This document shows, piece by piece, positions 50,801-64,000 of a stretch of 64,000 bases of DNA (position 1 is its first letter; each line of letters opens with the position of its first letter). The DNA comes from Perca fluviatilis (lineage: Eukaryota; Chordata; Actinopteri; Perciformes; Percidae). Under the pieces are notes generated by a model. It was not told where the DNA came from. It saw only the letters and a list, made by a program, of their open reading frames with translations, and searched no databases. The position numbers and the translations under genes are program-made. The stretch spans positions 8,816,907 to 8,880,906 of the forward strand of contig NC_053118.1 in the NCBI RefSeq assembly GCF_010015445.1. The letters are read 5' to 3'.

Positions 50801-53800
50801 CACTAAGTCCCACTGGGACCCAGCTGCTGCTTGACGGCCTTGATGTTTCAGACATGCGGCTTCTTCTCGCTCATTTGGTTCAGGTTCGAAGCAGAGGTTG
50901 GTGTGGTAGATGAGGAGGACAAGCAGATCTGTATCATCACCAATGAGCTTAGTGTTTGTTGTGGTGGCAAACTGCATGTCTGTGGTGTTTGCAAGGAACT
51001 CATTTTTATTCATTGGCAACAGGCATGTCCTCATCTATAGTTACAGTTGCTCCAGTTCGCCCACCTGCTCGCCTGTGGTGTGTGATGTTTTCAGTAGATG
51101 CGCCCTGATAACTGTACAACATGACAACTGCCTATCCATACTAACTTGTGACATACTCGCTGTACATTTTACAGCTTACCTTGTATGTGGATACATGTGT
51201 GGATGCGATGCGCTGAACAAGTGCTCCACCATCCAGCACATACTGAACATGGCCTGTGACTACTGGAAGGTCATGTGTGTTGAGCGCCCAGATGGCATCT
51301 GCAAGCACCAGCTTCTGTGGCTATTGAAGCAGCAGGGCGGTGTCAAACAGTGCTGGAGGATGACTACACAGCTCATACTTGAACACAGGTCTTTTGCAGC
51401 TTTTGCAGCAATTCTAAGTCACTGGAAAGTTGAGGATCCACCTGCGATGCTTCGCCATCAATCATCACGGAGGATTTTGTACTCGTGGTGATTGCCTGTT
51501 ACCTTGCACGGCAGCTGGATTCTGGCGATATCACGAGATCGTGCAAGAATCGCGGGATCACGTATCACACGGAAAGCCATCTTGTCAGGCTCCAGCATAA
51601 TGAAGCTCAGCGTAAATTCTTTCAGGAAGACGTCATTAACCCAATCACTACTCTTTCTTCTTAAATCAAATCAGCTGTTTGGAAGTGATACTTTCAGTTA
51701 AACCAATCAGACTTGGCCACGAAATTCAAGGGCCAATCACAGCATTACAACTCTGCTTTAAATCTGTTCTCTCCCTGGGCTGTCAGCTGTCGTTTCAGGC
51801 AAAGCGTTCAACCCTCCACCTTCCCTGCCGCCTCCAGTCATCGTGTTTCTCCCGGCTGACTGCTCCGTTACCTCTTCGGTCTGGTCTCCTTCTCCGCCGC
51901 CACCAGTGTCTAGACTCCATCGGGGGGGGTTATGTTCCTGTTCTCTACCCCTTTAAAATATTAATTTTAATAGTCTAATCTCCAAAAGACTTTGTACATT
52001 TTATCATGCTGTTGTACAATAAATATTTTTGCATATCTGCAAACTAAGTCTCTCCTGATTGAAATGCGTTTGCATCGGAACTACCAGCTTAACTCACTAA
52101 TCAGCATCTGGTTACTAGTTACTGGCTAGTTTAGTTGTGTGACGGCCGCGACTGTTAAGATCACATAAACAATGGCGGACGTGCTAGACTTATAGACATC
52201 CAATCACCTGCCAGGTATTTTATTTTTTAACAGTTTCCAGTGATGGCTTTTGAGATGGTTGTGTGTTAACAAACATATAGTGCGTCAGGTTAGATTATCT
52301 GATCCCTCTTTGTGTATGTAGTACTAAGCATAAGTCTGTCCATCCTTGCTGTCCAACATAGTGTCACCAATGGCCTTTGCCTTTCGAACATTCACAGAAG
52401 GGTGCACATGCACCCCAGTCGAGACACTGAGCAGAGATCCGAGCAGAAGGGGCGTCTTTTTTTTGTAGATGGTTCAGAACTGTGAGTGTGTCCTTCATGT
52501 CACATCAGGTCTGGCATCCGTCATGTCCTTGTTCTGCTTGCCAGTCTTGTACTGATAGACTGTAAAAATAATGGATGTAGATGGTGACATCACCCATTGG
52601 TTTGAGGACATTGTGAAGCCGGAAGTTTTCATTGTCAGCTCTTACATGGAATTGTTGACTTCAGCGCAAGATGGCATGGAGAGCAGCCATGTCAAACTTT
52701 GCAAGCTTCGTCATCCCACGCCCTCTATTGAGGCCACTATTTGTTTTTTATATGCTCATCAGCACCTGCTCAATGAAGAGATGTACAGACAGGCCAGCCC
52801 AAAGATAGTGCAACAAAACAAACCCGTTTGGTCTAGAGTGGAGATGTCCGAGCCTGACCCGAGCCCGACACAGTTAAAGTCTGTACACATGTACGTTTGT
52901 TTGTGTGGAAAGCCCGCTATTATTAAGCAACTGTAGGAAGGCATTCGGAAATATCAACAGATGAGCGCATCAGCGCACACGGGGCAACAAGCGCACGTTA
53001 ATAAGCTGTTTAATTTAAAATGTTCAATGTGTTAACCTTTCCTGCTTCGTTCTTTTCCGAGCGTGGTCAGAAAACCAGGGGAGACTTGTTAGCTCCAGAA
53101 ACGTGATTTTAAAATCCCGTTTCTGGTGAGCAAATTAATGAACTTGGTTTTCAGTCTGGGGTTTATTTCGGACACCGCGCACACTGTGTCCAACAATTAA
53201 ACTTATTCCTCCAACTCTGCTCCGGGCATATCTACACGTCTGCTTCCTCTTTCCCTTTCTCTCTTCTGCCAAATTTACACACACACACACACACACACCT
53301 ACACGCACTGAGCTCTCTTAAAGGAGCCGCAGCACCATTTTACAACAAATGCCTTACTGTGCTGATGTGACCGAGCCCGACCCGAACCCGAACATCATTT
53401 CTAAATATCTGTCCGAACTTTCTGTATGTTTCAAGACTTTCCACTACTTGGATTTCTTAGGACTTTTGATATGTAATAAATGACATATTTATGAGAGAAG
53501 AGAGAAGAACAGTTGAAAGAATTTATTTTGCAATTTGTGCAGGGTCATAATGGCTGTACTATGATAGGACTGAGAAGAGGCAGACCGGCATGACTACCTT
53601 CAATCTTTCTTTCTCAAGTCTTTCTCCCACTCTGTCACTGAATTTCATTTTTCAATTCAGTGTACTTCAGTTGCATGATGTCCATGTATTACACATTCAA
53701 TGAAGCTTTCTGTACATACACAAACACTATTACAAGTGAATGTGTATGAGTGTGTATTAAAGCTTCAGATAAGGTTGAATTCTTAAGAATGTAATTAGGA

Positions 53801-54010
53801 TTTGCAGCACTTTAAGACCATCCTCACTATGACATCAATTACATCGTAGACACTTAATGTGTTTTGGGCTGATAGCTATCCAATTTTTTTAAAGGCCAAG
53901 TAAAAATTGTTGGCTCATTCTATTCTTGTGGATATTTTTTTCTTTTTCTGATTAGTGTACAAACAGTAGGTAAAACACAAATACAAAACACATGCACGCA
54001 GGCACGTACC

Positions 54011-54097
<87 letters not shown>

Positions 54098-57000
54098 TCA
54101 TCATGACTTTATGAATCAAGTCATCTGCAGTTCAACTTAAAGCCACAGTCACAACAGTTTCCAGTCATTCCTCTTTCCCTGTTCCTCATTCCATCATTTA
54201 GTCCATTAATGAACTCTGGAAGCTTTTGCGTAAAGGAAATTTGTTGTTCCTGTTACGTGCCTGGGACAATAGTGGGGCTGAATGTTTTAAGCTGACCAAA
54301 ATATCTAGTTTATGAGGAAGTATTACAACTGACAGTTTACAGAGAAGCAAAATTAGTTTCCTTCAAGAAATCTAGAGTGTTGTGCTCTCCCTGTGCAATG
54401 TTACCTGCTGTGAATTCTCGAAATGCTAACACCAGATCGCAATTTTTCCTGTTCACATTTTCTGAATTAATTATTTTATTATTTATAAGTTACACTACAA
54501 TGTTTTAAACTAGACACTCCAAGTACCATTATAATAGATTATAGACAATATAATAGACTGCCACTTTTTTGTGATTTACAATTTTTTATTTCATATTGTT
54601 TTATTTTGACAGATGTTACAGAACTTTGTCATTCCATTTCACAATTGTTTTCCTTGTCCCCAATTTTCTTTTTATACAACACAAATCAGCAGCATCCCTT
54701 AGACCACGACAGAGGGATTAATAATAGAAATCCGACTACTACACAAATACTTTCTCTCTTCGATTAAATTAACTCAGGCTGAACCTCTCAGCCATTCAAT
54801 ACAATTTCTAAATGAGACACAGCTGTGGACAACACAGAACGGACATTACAATAATAGAATTACACATGCCTTGATAGAACCAGTTACCAAGCTTACTAAT
54901 CCATTATACCAGGTGTCAATAGAAAAAAATCAGACAGACATTTCTTCTATTACATCCAAAAAGGAAAAATATCTTTTCTCCCCATTACTCTGTATGTGTC
55001 ACGTTCAAATGCAGCCCTTTTTGTCATCAACTCAGTCCATTCCTTAAAACAACATGGGCTAGTCGATTTCCAGTGTCTTAATATTATTCTACACCCTGTT
55101 ATTGTGGCCAGACGAACCCATAATATCATCAGCTCATTCAAAACTATGTTGTCTGGTAGAAGACCCAGAACACATGAAGCTGGAGATTTAGTCAACTGCA
55201 GTTGAAATACCTTAGTCAGGAGAGCAACACCACCTTTCCAAAGTTACAAATTTTGTCTGGCTAATTTACTTGGGATCCAGTAACTTCTGTTTAACAGTTT
55301 ATACTGAGTAAATTGAGTTTGAGCTTCACATGAACAGAGGCCTGTACTACGAAGCAAGATTTGGTGTTAACAAGGTAACTTCATGTTCAACCCAGGGTTT
55401 TGTGTATCATGATGGTGGGTCGCTTGTTAATGCCGAACACCTAACCTGCTCGGGAGCAGGCTATGTTGGAGATTAGAGATCAACCGGTGTAAATGCACCG
55501 CTTACTGACAAATTAATACTCGGTTGATAACGGCTTCACCGTTCTTAGAAGATCAAGTGGAGCTCGGTGCGTGGAGAGAGAGAGAGGTGCACTCATAAAA
55601 GTTAAAACACTTAGAGACCGACAACCCCGTCAACATTCCCTGATGGGTATTTTTCTGAAAGATATAGATTTTCAATGGAGGGAATTACATATAGGTTATT
55701 TGTCGGGTTCTTGAGCCGTGTGTTCCCAATACGCACCTCGGTTGGAATTATGTTTTTATATTTTTTATTTGCTCTCATGATCACTTACCACTGCCAGGGT
55801 TGCAACTGGAATAGTAGGCTAAAGCAACGCCAGTTTATGGAAAGCACAAGTGTAATGATGGTCAGATTTTGTGCCTGACTGATGGGGAAGTGATATTAGT
55901 AAGCGTTGTGATTTACGCATCTACAGCGTCATTTTTTTTTTTGCCAGCTTTCCTTCCTGTTTTATGAAGCAGCGACTGCATTTTGCCTGTAAAACAGTGT
56001 CTGTGTTCTTCATATTTATGTAGAATTATAGTTTGCTCTTCTTATGTAAAATGTGTGGCTCTGGTAGATGTTTGCGATTGGTCATGCTGCTCAAACACCT
56101 CCTCTTTTATGTGAACATGTGCGTCGCTGGATTGGGAAACCCTGGGTTGATTGAACTAGTTGTTAACCACCGTCATGACACAGCTTAAGTGGGGCCGCGG
56201 TTGTTAGGTTAGGTGAAGCCGGGGAACTGAAATAAATCCAGGGCATGTTGATCTTGATTCGTAGTACAGGCCTCAGGTATGCCAAGAGGCAACCAGCTTT
56301 TCCCATCTGTCATCTGTAATAACACATTCTCAAACCTTCCAATCTGGGTACATGTACATCTCAGATAAGACCATAGAACTTGGAAACTTCACCTTTTTTC
56401 TGACAAGCTACATGAAACAAATCCTGGATCTTAGTTGGCTGGTCAAGATTGTTTTTCCTATTGGTTAACACAATGCCTGATAATTAACAAATTCCAAAAA
56501 TCCTGTTGACTAAGACCATATTCACTCACTTGTGGTCATCAAATGATCTAATTTTATTTTTCCTAACCAAGTCACTAAGATGAATTCCGGATTTGGCCCA
56601 TTTCTCCGACAAAACTATTTTTTTTTCATATGAATAGTTTTTTTATTAAACTAGACAGAGGCTTTAAGGGTGAGATATGGACTAGCCTTAAAAAGCTGGG
56701 TCTTTGTCCAGGTTTCTCTGGCAAAACACAGTACTGGATTCTTAAAAGGCACTGGTCTTCCCCTTCGAGTCAGGAAAGCTTCCAAAGAAGTTGGGGCTAC
56801 AAATTTTTGTCCAATTCCTACCCAGGATAGCACCTGGTCGAGGGAATCATTCATCTTAGATAACTGAGAAAGTGAGATTGCATAGTGATACCAGTCCATT
56901 TTTAAAAGTGCAAGCCCAACAATCTCTTTAGTCGCATATAATTTAGTGCAATTAAAACAGTGTTATACAGTTTGTTTTTTTCAAGATTATTTTGCGGGGG

Positions 57001-60000
57001 CTGCAGGTTGGATTTGAACTCTGTGACACTGCAAAGGACTCAGCCTACAAGGGGCGCACGCTCTACTGGGTCAGCTAGAGACCACCCCGAGTTTAGCACC
57101 GCCCAAGATGATTCTGTTTTGTTTAAAGAAATGCCATTAAACCAGAGCATGTTTTCCTCCCATCCCCGAATGCTATGTGGGGTAGCCAGACCCTCCTATA
57201 GCGCGCTCTGAAGGAGGGTCTGGCAAAGCGAGACTAGATGCAACACAAAGGACACACTCATTCCTTTTTACCAGTCCTGTGTCATTCAAGCGAGCACAGA
57301 ACCTAAAAAAGGAGCCTGACAAGTCCAAGAGATAGAACCATATGAACGCACAGGGCGTAGACCACAACGCTGCCGTACATAAGACCTTGATGCTCACCAG
57401 ATCGAACAATTGATTGGTTATTGTTTGTCTGCTCTCTAGGGTGTAGGCCTTTATGTAGGCTTGTGTACTGTTATGTATGTGTGTGTGTGTGTGTGTGTGT
57501 TGTCTATAGCTGCTCTTAACTAATTGCCCCTTGTGGAGAGTGCACAAACCACAGAGATAGGGTCTCTTCCAGCCTGCCTGTAGGCTATGGAGAGGCACTT
57601 GTTTTTTGGACAAGTATCTACCAACCACACCATCCCTGAAGCACACAAACAGCTGTTCACTGCGTCTGATTGGGACTGTGCGTCCCACATACCATGCCAA
57701 CTCATGAGCTGGGCAACGCAGATGCAATTTTTGCCTCCCAAAAATCATGGGGTGGACGACAAAATGCATCTAACTGCATAACTCTCGACCTGAACGAACT
57801 CTTCAAGTTCTTGGGAGCAATTGAGACATTTGGTCCAAGAGTAGCCGCGCTGCATCCTCACCTCCTTGACGCCCACAAACAGAGGATGAACGCTGCAGAA
57901 TTGGAGAGAATAGCAGAGTCTCAGATGCCCTGATGGCCCAGATTCAGGCTCGCTCACATCGCAGCGAAGCATCAAGTTGAAGCTTCAGAAGAGATCCTGT
58001 CGTTACTGGGGACACTGCGGATGTTCTTGAAGCAGCGACTCAGACAGCAGTGTTTATACTGTCATGTACCTCCTGAGTGGCCGGCTACGTTTATGCAAAC
58101 TTCAGTGGGAGAGTGCTCGGGATAAGAGGAGAGTATTACCCGTACTGTCCAGCAGAGGGCGGAGCCTGTTTGAGATAGAACTTCCTTGTTCTCTTTGCTT
58201 GTATTGCAAACTAGCTACATTTCCAACAGCGAAAATGGCATTCCAAAATATGAGTGCAGAAGATGTTATGGACAAGGATTTATAATATGTACATTTTAAA
58301 GTTTTTTGGCTGACATTCAGCCATACCCCTCAGTGTCCATACCGACCCACAAGGCATCCTTTAGCATCTGTATGATACAAAGCTACAGTATTTGGCGACG
58401 AAACGGGTTATTACGTTGCTGTGTTTTTATGTGCAGAGTGCTGCTTTGTGCTGTTTTTCGCCGCTGTGTTTGTTTTACCAACATACAGAATAAAGCACTG
58501 CATTCACTCATGCAGCAATGCGGCACCTTCCCGCGGATGTGTGTCTGTTTATTTGTGCTTTAGAACGTAACCGCCGTTAAACAATCAGAAAATAACGCTT
58601 TAATCCTCTGATTAACAGCTTTGTCCTCACTAACGCCACTCCCTCTCTTCATTCACTTTCTACCTCGCTCGCCCCCCACTGCACTCTGTCTCTGTTTCTC
58701 TCGGGCCCGTTGAGCCAGGGAAGAGGGGCCAACTTTGAATGCTGTGTCATTACAAACAGTAAGCGATACCTCCAACATGTATTACCATTAGGTAAAGTTT
58801 CTATCTATCTCTGCAGATGAAAAGTGTTTTTCTTTTTGCTGCCCTTAGGAGGCATTTCCTTTCTTTTTCTTTTTTTTCAATAGTCCAAATTTAACGTAAG
58901 TGCCTTGTTGGTTTGTGGTTTGCACAGGCCCCTATCTGCTGCTCCTAACATGGGTTTATTAAAGCGTTTTGCTATGCTAATTGAAAATTGCCTGAAACGC
59001 ACATCCAATTTAAGATGAAACACAAATAATCAACATAATCAGATGGGTAAGAACAAGAGTGCATATCATTTATTTTCACCGTAGAATGTATTGAATGTCA
59101 GCAGAAATTTCTCTCATAAAATAAAGGATATGACGGATGTATTGCTCCTTGGTTCCCATTTGTCTGTGGCATTAGCGAGGGAGCAGTTGAAAGTCCAGCC
59201 CCACTTGTTAATATGGCAAAGTTGGCCTGGATTTTCTTTTTTAATTCCCCTTAAATCGCAGATCAAATGATTTGCAGCATTCTTTTGAGTATTTAGCAGC
59301 AAAACGACCCAGCACTTTTACTGGGCCTCATTTTTGCCTCAAATCTGCTATTCTGAAGTGCTTCAACACTTGTGTATGATATTAATGCCTAATCTTTTGT
59401 GAACATGCTACCTCAGAGGTGACAAAGTACTCACACATTGTCTTTACGGCTTCTGACTAAGGAGTTCATGTTACAAGCACTCTCAGGTTTTCCAGTCAGC
59501 TATCATTCAACAGCAGGAACAAAGTTCACATGTTATTAAACCTTAAACCAATACCAGAGTTTATCTGGAAGAATTTCAATAAATGAAGCTAGAAAAGCTG
59601 TCATATAAAAGATATTTTGTCTATTTATAGAATGAAAGAGAACATCAAATAATAAATAGTAATGGGGGTAAACACAGAAATGTTAAAAGTTAACTTCCCA
59701 GCATGAACCACAACATCAAAACAAAAAGTAAAAATGCCTCTGCTGTATGAGTCTGAACAGGTCAGGAAATACCACAGAATAGATTGCACAGTTAACTGGA
59801 AGTGAGAAGTGTCACCATAATTTTCTACTTTCCTAGTAAGTCTATCCGTTTTATTCCATATTTATTTCTATAACAGCTGCTGTTTGTATTCTGAGAAACC
59901 TCTCTTATTCATTAATTTAATACATTTTGATGTACAATGAGTCCCCCTACCCGACTAAGCCTAAACACGTAATTAATCTGGCTTTGAATAAAGAGTTTAA

Positions 60001-63000
60001 TAATGCATTATTGGGAAGATTATTAAAGCGCCCATATTATACTCATTTTCAGGTTCATAATTGTATTTTAAGGTTGTACCAGAATAGGTTTACATGGTTT
60101 AATTTTCAAAAAACTGCATATTTTTGTTGTACTGCACAGCTCTCTCTACCTGCTGTAGATCCTCTTTTCACCTGGTTTCTGTTTTAGCTACAGAGTGAGA
60201 CCTCTTTTCATCTTCTTCTTCTGTACTATCTTTGATTGCACTCGCACATGCTCAGTAGCTCAGATGTAGATCATGTCAGCTAGCTAGCTCCATAGAAGTA
60301 AAAGACAGGCTGTTTCTCCAACTTCAGTCAGTTACAAGGCAGGATTAGCTGGGAGACTTCTAAATGAGGGCGCACATGTAAGTAGTTCTTTTGTAGATTA
60401 TGGTGAACTTGTGTGTGTTGTAGCAGTGCTTTGCTATTGAGAACGAGGTACCATGCTAGTGTTAGCATTAGCGTTAGCATGCTAATGCTAACGCTACAAG
60501 CTAACGGTTGCGGTTAGCCAGCTCATTTCGGATTGTGACGTCACAGTCCGAGCCGATTTTGAACAGCTCACTAGGAGACTGAAAGCAGGACACATTCAGA
60601 AACCGTATCTCACTCAAAACAGCATGGATGGATTTTTTTCAAAGTTTGTATGTGTGTGGAAGCACCAGAGACACAAAAGAACACTCCAAATACCAGAAAA
60701 AGTGTTTTTTTCATAATATGGGCACTTTAATAATATACCATATGATACCATAAAATACCATGTTGATTTTCAATTCTATGTTATATTTGTGTATTATACG
60801 TCATATTATGTTATATGTATACAGTTATAATATATACTGTATGTTATATTGTTGTACTATATATTATATTATGTTATACTATATTACTACACTAATATGT
60901 TACATTGACTCTTACTGTAATAGTGGGTGGTAGTACAGACCAAGTACAGAGTGTGGAATGGTAGCTGGATAGGTGCCAGTACACCTCCTGGGCACTGCTG
61001 AGGTGCCTTTAAGCATGGCACCGAACTCCCCGATTACTCAGGGCGACTGTCCATTGGCAGCGTTGACATCGCTAAATGTCCTGTTTGTGCCTCTTTGTGT
61101 ATTTTGGGCCTGTGTGTAATGTGTAAAAAATAACAGTGGGAACATTTTTTATTTCCCCCTTGGGGTTCAATAAAGTATGTCTCCTTCAATACAGACAAAC
61201 ACTGAATACCGTTACCTAATCATAGTAAATATTGACTGGCATACACTGTTTACATAGGCCATTTACTTTGCTGCTTAATCTCACCACTGTCACTTTATCA
61301 GTACCACTCACTTTACCATTGTCACGGACAACCAGGAGACATACTGGAGTAGTGAAGCAGATCTTTATTAACAATGATCCAACAACGAGCAGGAAGCAAC
61401 AGGCAGGAATCTGGTAGCTGAGTAGGCAGGTTTAGAGCAGCAGCAGACAACAGGATACGAAGTACTGGTAAGGCAAACTTTGATAGACTAGGCTTTAACA
61501 TGAGGGAGTCAGAGCGTCGTGTAGAAACGAGACTAGACAAAGTGCATGTGTGTCTGTGCTGCTTATGTAGGTGGTGGTTGATTAGCTGCAGGTGGTGAAC
61601 TGAGGATGTGGCTTGATGAGGTGCAGGTGTGTGTAATTAGTACTGAGGGGACTGGGAGCGTCTGATCGGCGTGAGTGACGAGGAGTATGAATCAGTGGGA
61701 GGAGTGAGTGCTGGAGAATGAGAGGGAGGAGTGAATGCAGGTGACGGTGGGACCCTGACAACCATATCATTTGTCTCCAAATATTCTTGTAAAGTTTCTA
61801 TTTTTATTATTTTTATTATATTCTATTATTGTAGTTTATGTATCATTTTTTATTTATTTCTGTTACTTTCCACACTTATGTGTATTTATTTCTGTTTCTG
61901 TTGTACTACTGCAACAACAGAATTAACCCATTGGGGATCAATCGTATGCACCATACAAGCTGGTCAACAACAAATCCTTCCAAACAAGTTGTTTATCACT
62001 GCATTACAAAATGACCCAAAGTGTTTTGTCCATGTTGTGGCTGGAACTGTTGGTTGGTAGGTCTACCACTTTGGTCCGCCAGCGGGTTGACACTTTTGAT
62101 TCACAGTGAAATGTCTTAACAACTATGGAATGGGTTACCATGAAGCTTGGTAAATATATTCATGTTCTTCTATTTTTGGTAATCCCCCTAATAATTATCA
62201 TTATAAGGTCAAAATATTGCAAAATATCCTGACATCAACAAGATGGATTTGCACAAACCTTAATACATTGAAAAAAATCATGTTTCCCAGATGATGTATC
62301 CTCAGTGATCCCAACTATAGCACCACCAGCAACTAGTAGATGGATGGTCATGAAATTTGGTTCAGACAGTCATGCTCCCCCAAGACAAAGTGCACATTTG
62401 GTGATCCTCTGACTATATCTGTAGTGCCATCATCAGGTCAACATTTCTTTTCGTCCAATACTTTGGTTTATGACCAAATACCTGCAAAACTATGATATCC
62501 GATCAGCCTCAGCTGCACTTTGTGTTTACACTAAATTCGCTGTACCTGAGTACAGCCTCACAGGGCTGCTAGCATGGCTGAACACTACAGAAAAGATTGT
62601 GTTCATGGTTGAGATTATAAAAAGGTTGTTCTCATTGTTAAAAGAAGTCAATACTGACAGTCTTGCCGAATCTGCAGCAACCACCATGGAGACAGTGAGA
62701 CAACTGTCAGTAAAACTATATATGGTTTATGAAATTTCTTTAAAGATGACAAAGTTAACTAATGATATCCTAACTTGTGTTAGAAAGAAATACTGATTTA
62801 TAAAAGTAATATATGGTACTTTTCGAACTAGATCTCAAAACAGTTGCCAATTTCATCTCAGTAAGCATACAGTGGCAACTAGCAGTATTACAGCCTAAAC
62901 CACTTTTGCAGTTCCTCCAGTTTTTATCCATGCTGGTGATAAGAACGTGAGATGTATATGAGAAATGGGATGTAGTCCCAACCAGTTAGGTTTTTAAATA

Positions 63001-64000
63001 CAACAAACAAATATCAATAAATAATTCTTACAAAAATCTTTTAAACCTAACTCTGTTGGTCTACATGGAGGCCATGTCAATGATCTAGCAGTGTCAATGA
63101 CACATCATATCTTTCCTGTTACGTCTCAGTCCGCTGTATCTGACACCATAATTCACACTAAAAAGATAAGTTTTCAAACTAGTTTTTGACATATGACTAG
63201 ACATTTAATAATACAAAAACAATGTATTTTCAAAATAAATATGTTTTAATACACTAAAAACAACAGAGTATTAATATTGTAAAACATTTTACAGCACCAA
63301 TAAATATATTAATGTGAAAATATACTAAAAATGTGTGGCTGTACAAACTCAAGAAAAAGTCTTAAATACAAATAGAATGTTGTCATCATCAGAGGACTGG
63401 AGAGGCTAGGTACTGAACTAGCAGCCGGTTCTCAGTGAACATACTCTCAGGCCTAAAGTTTGAGGGTGGCAGCACAGAAGGTCGGTTCACATGAACAGCA
63501 GTGATGCAGCTGGCACTAATACATAGTTAGGATTCATGAAAAAAGTGTCCCTATACTTTTGAAAATGGATTAAAATCTGAGTCTACAGTCAGCATTACTG
63601 ACTTTTAGTCTTCACCCGTCTTTTGACCATACCTGGCCATATTGTACCGAGCCTAGCAGGTAGTACAATCAGGAATTCACACATTTTGAATGAATATTTT
63701 GTGCCCACAAATTAGTCAACTGTCCTTAAAATAAATTATTTCATGCGTCTTCATACGGTCAACATTCACTGTGACAAACAGTTTACATTGGGCGGTGTCA
63801 GCACTCCTTGTTTGTTCTTTGTTGGCCAGCTTTGGCTGTTGGGTGCGCACATGCTGAAATAAACAGTGGTCAATGTAAGAATTTGATTTCTGACTGAGTT
63901 ACATGTATATACTGTATTTAAAGGTTTTAGCTAATAATAACATAATACAGTGTTACTTTATGACATTTTTCTGGTTTGTTTTGGTTATGGTTGGTGACAT

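Overview
The window looks like vertebrate nuclear DNA, most probably from a teleost (spiny-rayed) fish. It has intron-containing nuclear tRNA-Tyr genes, long CA microsatellites, L1-type LINE remnants, tRNA-derived SINEs, hAT and piggyBac MITEs and a solo LTR. I could not recognise any well-known protein-coding gene, and the species cannot be named from the sequence.

Positions 1 to about 33,420 are one continuous tandem array, entering from the left edge, in which every unit carries a tRNA-Tyr(GTA) gene or a derivative on the + strand. I count about 98 tRNA units (mean spacing about 340 bp). The complete gene is 89 nt with a 16-nt intron between positions 37 and 38, an intact A box, a B box, and a TTTT Pol III terminator about 6 nt downstream.

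The units fall into recurrent classes. Class A is complete: D-stem C25, T-loop TTCAACT, acceptor fully paired. Class B has G25 (mismatch with G10) and T-loop TTTAATT (C56 lost). Class C is like B but has acceptor end TCAAAGG (C5-A68 mismatch) and C73. Class D has G25, a broken anticodon stem (C41 to A) and A58 changed to T. Class E has G25 but a normal T-loop. A and B alternate over long stretches, giving a dimer of roughly 760 bp. A 52-bp sub-repeat, in 1 to 3 copies, lies upstream of many tRNAs. Apparent reading frames in the array are shadows of these repeats.

From 33,420 to 64,000 the DNA is non-array and dominated by transposon debris. It includes hAT-type MITEs with 8-bp target duplications (37.2-37.7, 42.1-42.9, 48.0-48.4 kb), a second partial copy of the 42.1-kb element (52.8-53.4 kb) and a piggyBac-type MITE flanked by TTAA (60.0-60.7 kb). 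A solo LTR with a 5-bp duplication lies at 61.3-61.8 kb. There are three L1 ORF2 remnants on the minus strand (37.7-38.5, 43.2-44.9, 54.9-56.9 kb), the last interrupted by a 936-bp inverted-repeat element, plus three tRNA-derived SINE copies and a decayed transposon protein (50.8-51.5 kb). One 84-codon frame (39,944-40,198) resembles a real small protein but was not recognised. The rest is non-coding.

Taken together, the coherent biological unit is the tRNA-Tyr array: a homogenised satellite-like locus in which a minority of copies look functional and the majority are recurrently propagated defective variants. Parts of the array also carry indels concentrated at CpG sites, which may be assembly error rather than biology.
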